This document shows, piece after piece, positions 6,478-7,528 of a stretch of 7,528 nucleotides of DNA. The stretch spans positions 1 through 7,528 of the forward strand of contig JAIRZA010000058.1 in assembly GCA_031267475.1 (NCBI GenBank), written 5' to 3'. A model generated the notes under the pieces. The model had not been told where the DNA came from. It worked only from the letters and a program-made list of their open reading frames with translations, and ran no database searches. Within the stretch, counting starts at the first letter, position 1, and each line of letters begins with the position of its first letter. The DNA comes from Spirochaetaceae bacterium (GTDB lineage Bacteria; Spirochaetota; Spirochaetia; Treponematales; Breznakiellaceae). The translations under genes and the position numbers were made by a program.

Positions 6478-6547
6478 GAAATATGATACCTCATCGCCCG
6501 CATATCTTCAAGCCCACAGTCGCTGTGATATTTCATTTGCGGCTTGA
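6478..6547 (-). promoter_or_regulatory. Candidate structured leader RNA of metN
   Basis: In the metN sense, TCAAGCC (6547-6541) pairs perfectly with GGCTTGA (6514-6508). Directly stacked inside is CACAG/CTGTG (6527-6523 with 6519-6515) closed by a 3-base loop, leaving a 13-base one-sided bulge. That bulge contains GAAATAT (6534-6528), which is complementary to ATATTTC (6484-6478) immediately before the metN start codon, so a pseudoknot-like switch is possible. It matches no SAM riboswitch class I can recognise. The sequence was paired by eye only. Confidence 0.35.
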
Positions 6548-6572
6548 CATTTCCATTTTAGTTTACTAGCAT
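6544..6572 (+). promoter_or_regulatory. Promoter of tRNA-Ala
   Basis: A perfect -35 box TTGACA (6544-6549) is followed after 17 bp by TAGCAT (6567-6572; 4 of 6 to TATAAT). Transcription would start near 6579, about 12 bp before the mature tRNA 5' end. The -35 overlaps the outer stem of the candidate metN leader. Confidence 0.6.
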
Positions 6573-6573
6573 G

Positions 6574-6579
6574 ATTATA
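6574..6579 (-). promoter_or_regulatory. Putative -10 box of the metNIQ operon
   Basis: A perfect TATAAT on the minus strand lies about 100 bp upstream of the metN start; transcription would begin near 6567. The best -35 is GCTACA (6601-6596, 16-bp spacing, 3 of 6), which falls inside the tRNA gene, so this promoter would be weak or activator-dependent. Confidence 0.45.
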
Positions 6580-6590
6580 GTATTGCGCCT

Positions 6591-6664
6591 GGGGGTGTAG
6601 CTCAGTTGGCTAGAGCGTGTGAATGGCATTCACAAGGTCAGGGGTTCAATTCCCCTCACCTCCA
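6591..6664 (+). tRNA. tRNA-Ala (anticodon GGC)
   Basis: The full cloverleaf can be drawn over 74 nt. The acceptor arm GGGGGTG pairs with CACCTCC and has discriminator A6664. The D arm is GCTC/GAGC, the anticodon stem TGTGA/TCACA with loop ATGGCAT places GGC at 6625-6627, and the T arm is AGGGG/CCCCT around TTCAATT. The third acceptor pair is G3:U70 (G6593 with T6661), the classical alanine identity element. The chromosome continues with TCA, so CCA must be added after transcription. It decodes GCC and GCU codons. It stands alone, divergent from metN, and its 3' end overlaps an antisense coding sequence. Confidence 0.97.
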
Positions 6665-7080
6665 TCAGATTGATTTTGCGCAGGAACGCGCTCTGATTTT
6701 AATGCAGTTATAGCCGGAATCAGAAAAAATATATCCAGTAACGCGAAGCACGGCATAACCATGTTGATAAGGATATTTTTAGCATCCAGTAATAGATGTA
6801 TAGCCAGAAATTCCGGCAAAGAAGAAAAAAACACAGTCAGCATTGCGCAGATGCTTATGATTTTCCCCGCAACATACAATGACGCAAACGCTTTATATTT
6901 AAACCGGTCAAGCCACAAAAAAAATGTCATGAGCGGAAACAACGCAAGCGGCGCGCCGCACACGATAGATGAAAAAAAATAATTGTCCGCGTTATTTAAT
7001 TGCGTTTGTGTACGCAAAAGTAAAAATATCATAACAAAAAAGCGGAATGTGTCGTACAGAAAAGCAACAAACCTAAGCAT
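6646..7080 (-). CDS. Hypothetical four-helix membrane protein
   Basis: No family is recognised. The 144 residues are strongly hydrophobic with four likely membrane segments at about 5-22, 38-57, 66-88 and 100-124, separated by short loops (RTQTQLNNADN, LDRFKYKAF, LLDAKN). The tail (KSERVPAQNQSDGGEGN) is polar and probably cytoplasmic. The composition pattern is that of a genuine membrane protein, unlike the antisense shadow frame. ATG 7080 has no Shine-Dalgarno; a TATACT box ends 5 bp upstream, so transcription could start at or very near the ATG (leaderless). The stop codon and last five or so codons overlap the 3' end of tRNA-Ala on the other strand by 19 bp, and the tail region also coincides with the putative tRNA terminator. 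A downstream start at Met17 is possible. Confidence 0.6.
   Translation of the reverse strand: MLRFVAFLYDTFRFFVMIFLLLRTQTQLNNADNYFFSSIVCGAPLALFPLMTFFLWLDRFKYKAFASLYVAGKIISICAMLTVFFSSLPEFLAIHLLLDAKNILINMVMPCFALLDIFFLIPAITALKSERVPAQNQSDGGEGN
6664..6700 (+). terminator. Possible intrinsic terminator of tRNA-Ala
   Basis: ATCAGA (6664-6669) pairs with TCTGAT (6692-6697), with an inner GCGC/GCGC stem (6678-6681, 6688-6691) and a short T run at 6697-6700. An 8-base bulge on the left side and the short U tract make it a weak candidate. It lies within the 3' coding end of the opposite-strand membrane protein gene. Confidence 0.35.
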
Positions 7081-7085
7081 GATTC

Positions 7086-7093
7086 AGTATACT
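7086..7093. promoter_or_regulatory. Palindromic AGTATACT, possible bidirectional -10
   Basis: AGTATACT is a perfect 8-bp palindrome, so TATACT reads as a -10-like box on both strands between the membrane protein gene and the nuclease gene. Neither direction has a good -35 (TATTCA at 17 bp for the minus strand), so it is weakly supported. Confidence 0.3.
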
Positions 7094-7122
7094 AGATATT
7101 TTTTTACATGAATAGCCGCACC

Positions 7123-7173
7123 ACCCACCAGTGGGTTTCCGTCCGCTACGCGGTAGTATCCCGGTATTTACTA
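7123..7173. repeat. Three consecutive inverted repeats upstream of the Rpn-type gene
   Basis: ACCCAC-CA-GTGGGT (7123-7136), CCGC-TAC-GCGG (7143-7153) and TAGTA-N10-TACTA (7154-7158 with 7169-7173) follow one another with almost no spacer. The first two could form tight GC-rich hairpins. Together they fill most of the 153-bp intergenic space and resemble a REP-like or mobile-element-derived segment, though no second copy is present in this window to prove it is repeated. Confidence 0.4.
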
Positions 7174-7233
7174 GAATCCCAACAGTGGACGTGGAGTTTG
7201 CGCCGTACAAAAAAGGCGGATAAAATAAATCTC

Positions 7234-7528
7234 ATGGAAGTAAACCGCGGATATAAAGACAGCGTTTTTACGCTTCTTTTTAACAACAAAGAACGCCTGT
7301 TGGAACTGTACAACGCCATCGAAGGCACAAACTACACGGATGCCGCCGACATAAAAATCAACACACTGCGAGACATTATATTTTTGGATAAAGTAAACGA
7401 TGTGTCATTCGAATTCCGCAAAAAACAGATAGTTCTAATCGAACACCAGTCAACAATCAATCCTAACATGGCGCTGCGCTTGCTTATGTACATAGGCCGC
7501 CTCTACGAAAAAATAATGGACAGCAAGT
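7234..7528 (+). CDS. Rpn family / PD-(D/E)XK nuclease (putative transposase type), partial
   Basis: The first 98 residues are visible; the gene runs off the right edge. The sequence starts MEVNRGYKDSVFTLLFNNKE and continues with ERLLELYNAIEGTNY, NDVSFEF and IVLIEHQSTINPNMALRLLMYI, the pattern of the PDDEXK_2/Rpn family of recombination-promoting nucleases and putative transposases, often present in many copies in spirochaete and clostridial genomes. Likely active-site residues are Asp56 (NDVSF) and Glu70-x-Gln72 (IEHQ), with Gln in place of the classical Lys, as is common in this group. ATG 7234 fits the family N-terminus; GGCGGA lies 13 nt upstream, which is far. The frame is open back to ATG 7108, but that extension is rich in Arg and Trp, covers the inverted repeats and looks non-coding. 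Expected full length is roughly 300 residues. Confidence 0.85.
   Translation, partial: MEVNRGYKDSVFTLLFNNKERLLELYNAIEGTNYTDAADIKINTLRDIIFLDKVNDVSFEFRKKQIVLIEHQSTINPNMALRLLMYIGRLYEKIMDSK

Noticed and set aside
6477..6567. Known SAM-I, SAM-II or SAM-III riboswitch before metN
   Set aside because: None of the conserved core sequences of these classes could be recognised; the leader is also too short for SAM-I.
7108..7233. In-frame ATG at 7108 giving 42 extra residues on the Rpn-type protein
   Set aside because: The added residues are unlike the family, which begins near VNRGYKDSVF, and the DNA there consists of consecutive inverted repeats.
7146..7328. Minus-strand frame of 60 codons
   Set aside because: Antisense to the Rpn-type gene and the inverted repeats; no motif.
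1..7528. CRISPR array, rRNA, complete insertion sequence or replication origin
   Set aside because: No regularly spaced direct repeats, rRNA-like stretches, transposase with flanking terminal repeats, or DnaA-box clusters were seen.

Overview
The window looks like a chromosomal segment of an anaerobic spirochaete, most probably a Treponema-like organism. The grounds are a cytoplasmic chemotaxis receptor fused to a sensory [FeFe]-hydrogenase-type domain (sensory hydrogenases of this kind are known from gut treponemes), a long homopolymeric G tract, an Rpn-type PD-(D/E)XK nuclease gene, and AT-rich spacers around moderately GC-rich coding sequence. The taxonomic call is inference; there is no rRNA or marker gene here to settle it.

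Layout, left to right. (1) 1-1949, minus: a partial gene that starts with two [4Fe-4S] ferredoxin motifs, continues with an H-cluster domain and a four-cysteine Fe-S domain, and ends in a methyl-accepting chemotaxis signalling domain running off the left edge. (2) 1988-2797, plus: a divergent gene for a short-chain-dehydrogenase-like protein whose catalytic Tyr and glycine-rich loop are degenerate. Its stop overlaps the stop of the convergent gene that follows. (3) 2789-6476, minus: a run of five genes in the order metN, metI, metQ, crcB, RluA-family pseudouridine synthase. The first three form a methionine-type ABC importer. The last two (fluoride channel and RNA modification) lie close together downstream, separated from metQ by a 96-bp spacer with a 14-base G tract. 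(4) 6508-6700: a compact control region holding a candidate structured metN leader, opposing overlapping promoters, a plus-strand tRNA-Ala(GGC) and a possible terminator. (5) 6646-7080, minus: a small four-helix membrane protein of unknown function whose last codons are antisense to the tRNA. (6) 7081-7528: an inverted-repeat-rich spacer, then the start of an Rpn/PD-(D/E)XK nuclease gene cut by the right edge.

How they work together. MetN, MetI and MetQ should form one ATP-driven importer for methionine. Two things distinguish it from the textbook version: MetN lacks the C-terminal NIL/ACT domain that senses cytoplasmic methionine, and MetQ lacks the lipobox cysteine. Any feedback would therefore have to act on expression, and a candidate folded leader lies just upstream of metN. 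The hydrogenase-MCP fusion is best read as a soluble redox or hydrogen sensor feeding the chemotaxis phosphorelay. The most rewarding items for a second look are that fusion and its neighbouring inactive-looking SDR, the poly-G tract, the metN leader, and the tRNA/membrane-gene overlap.
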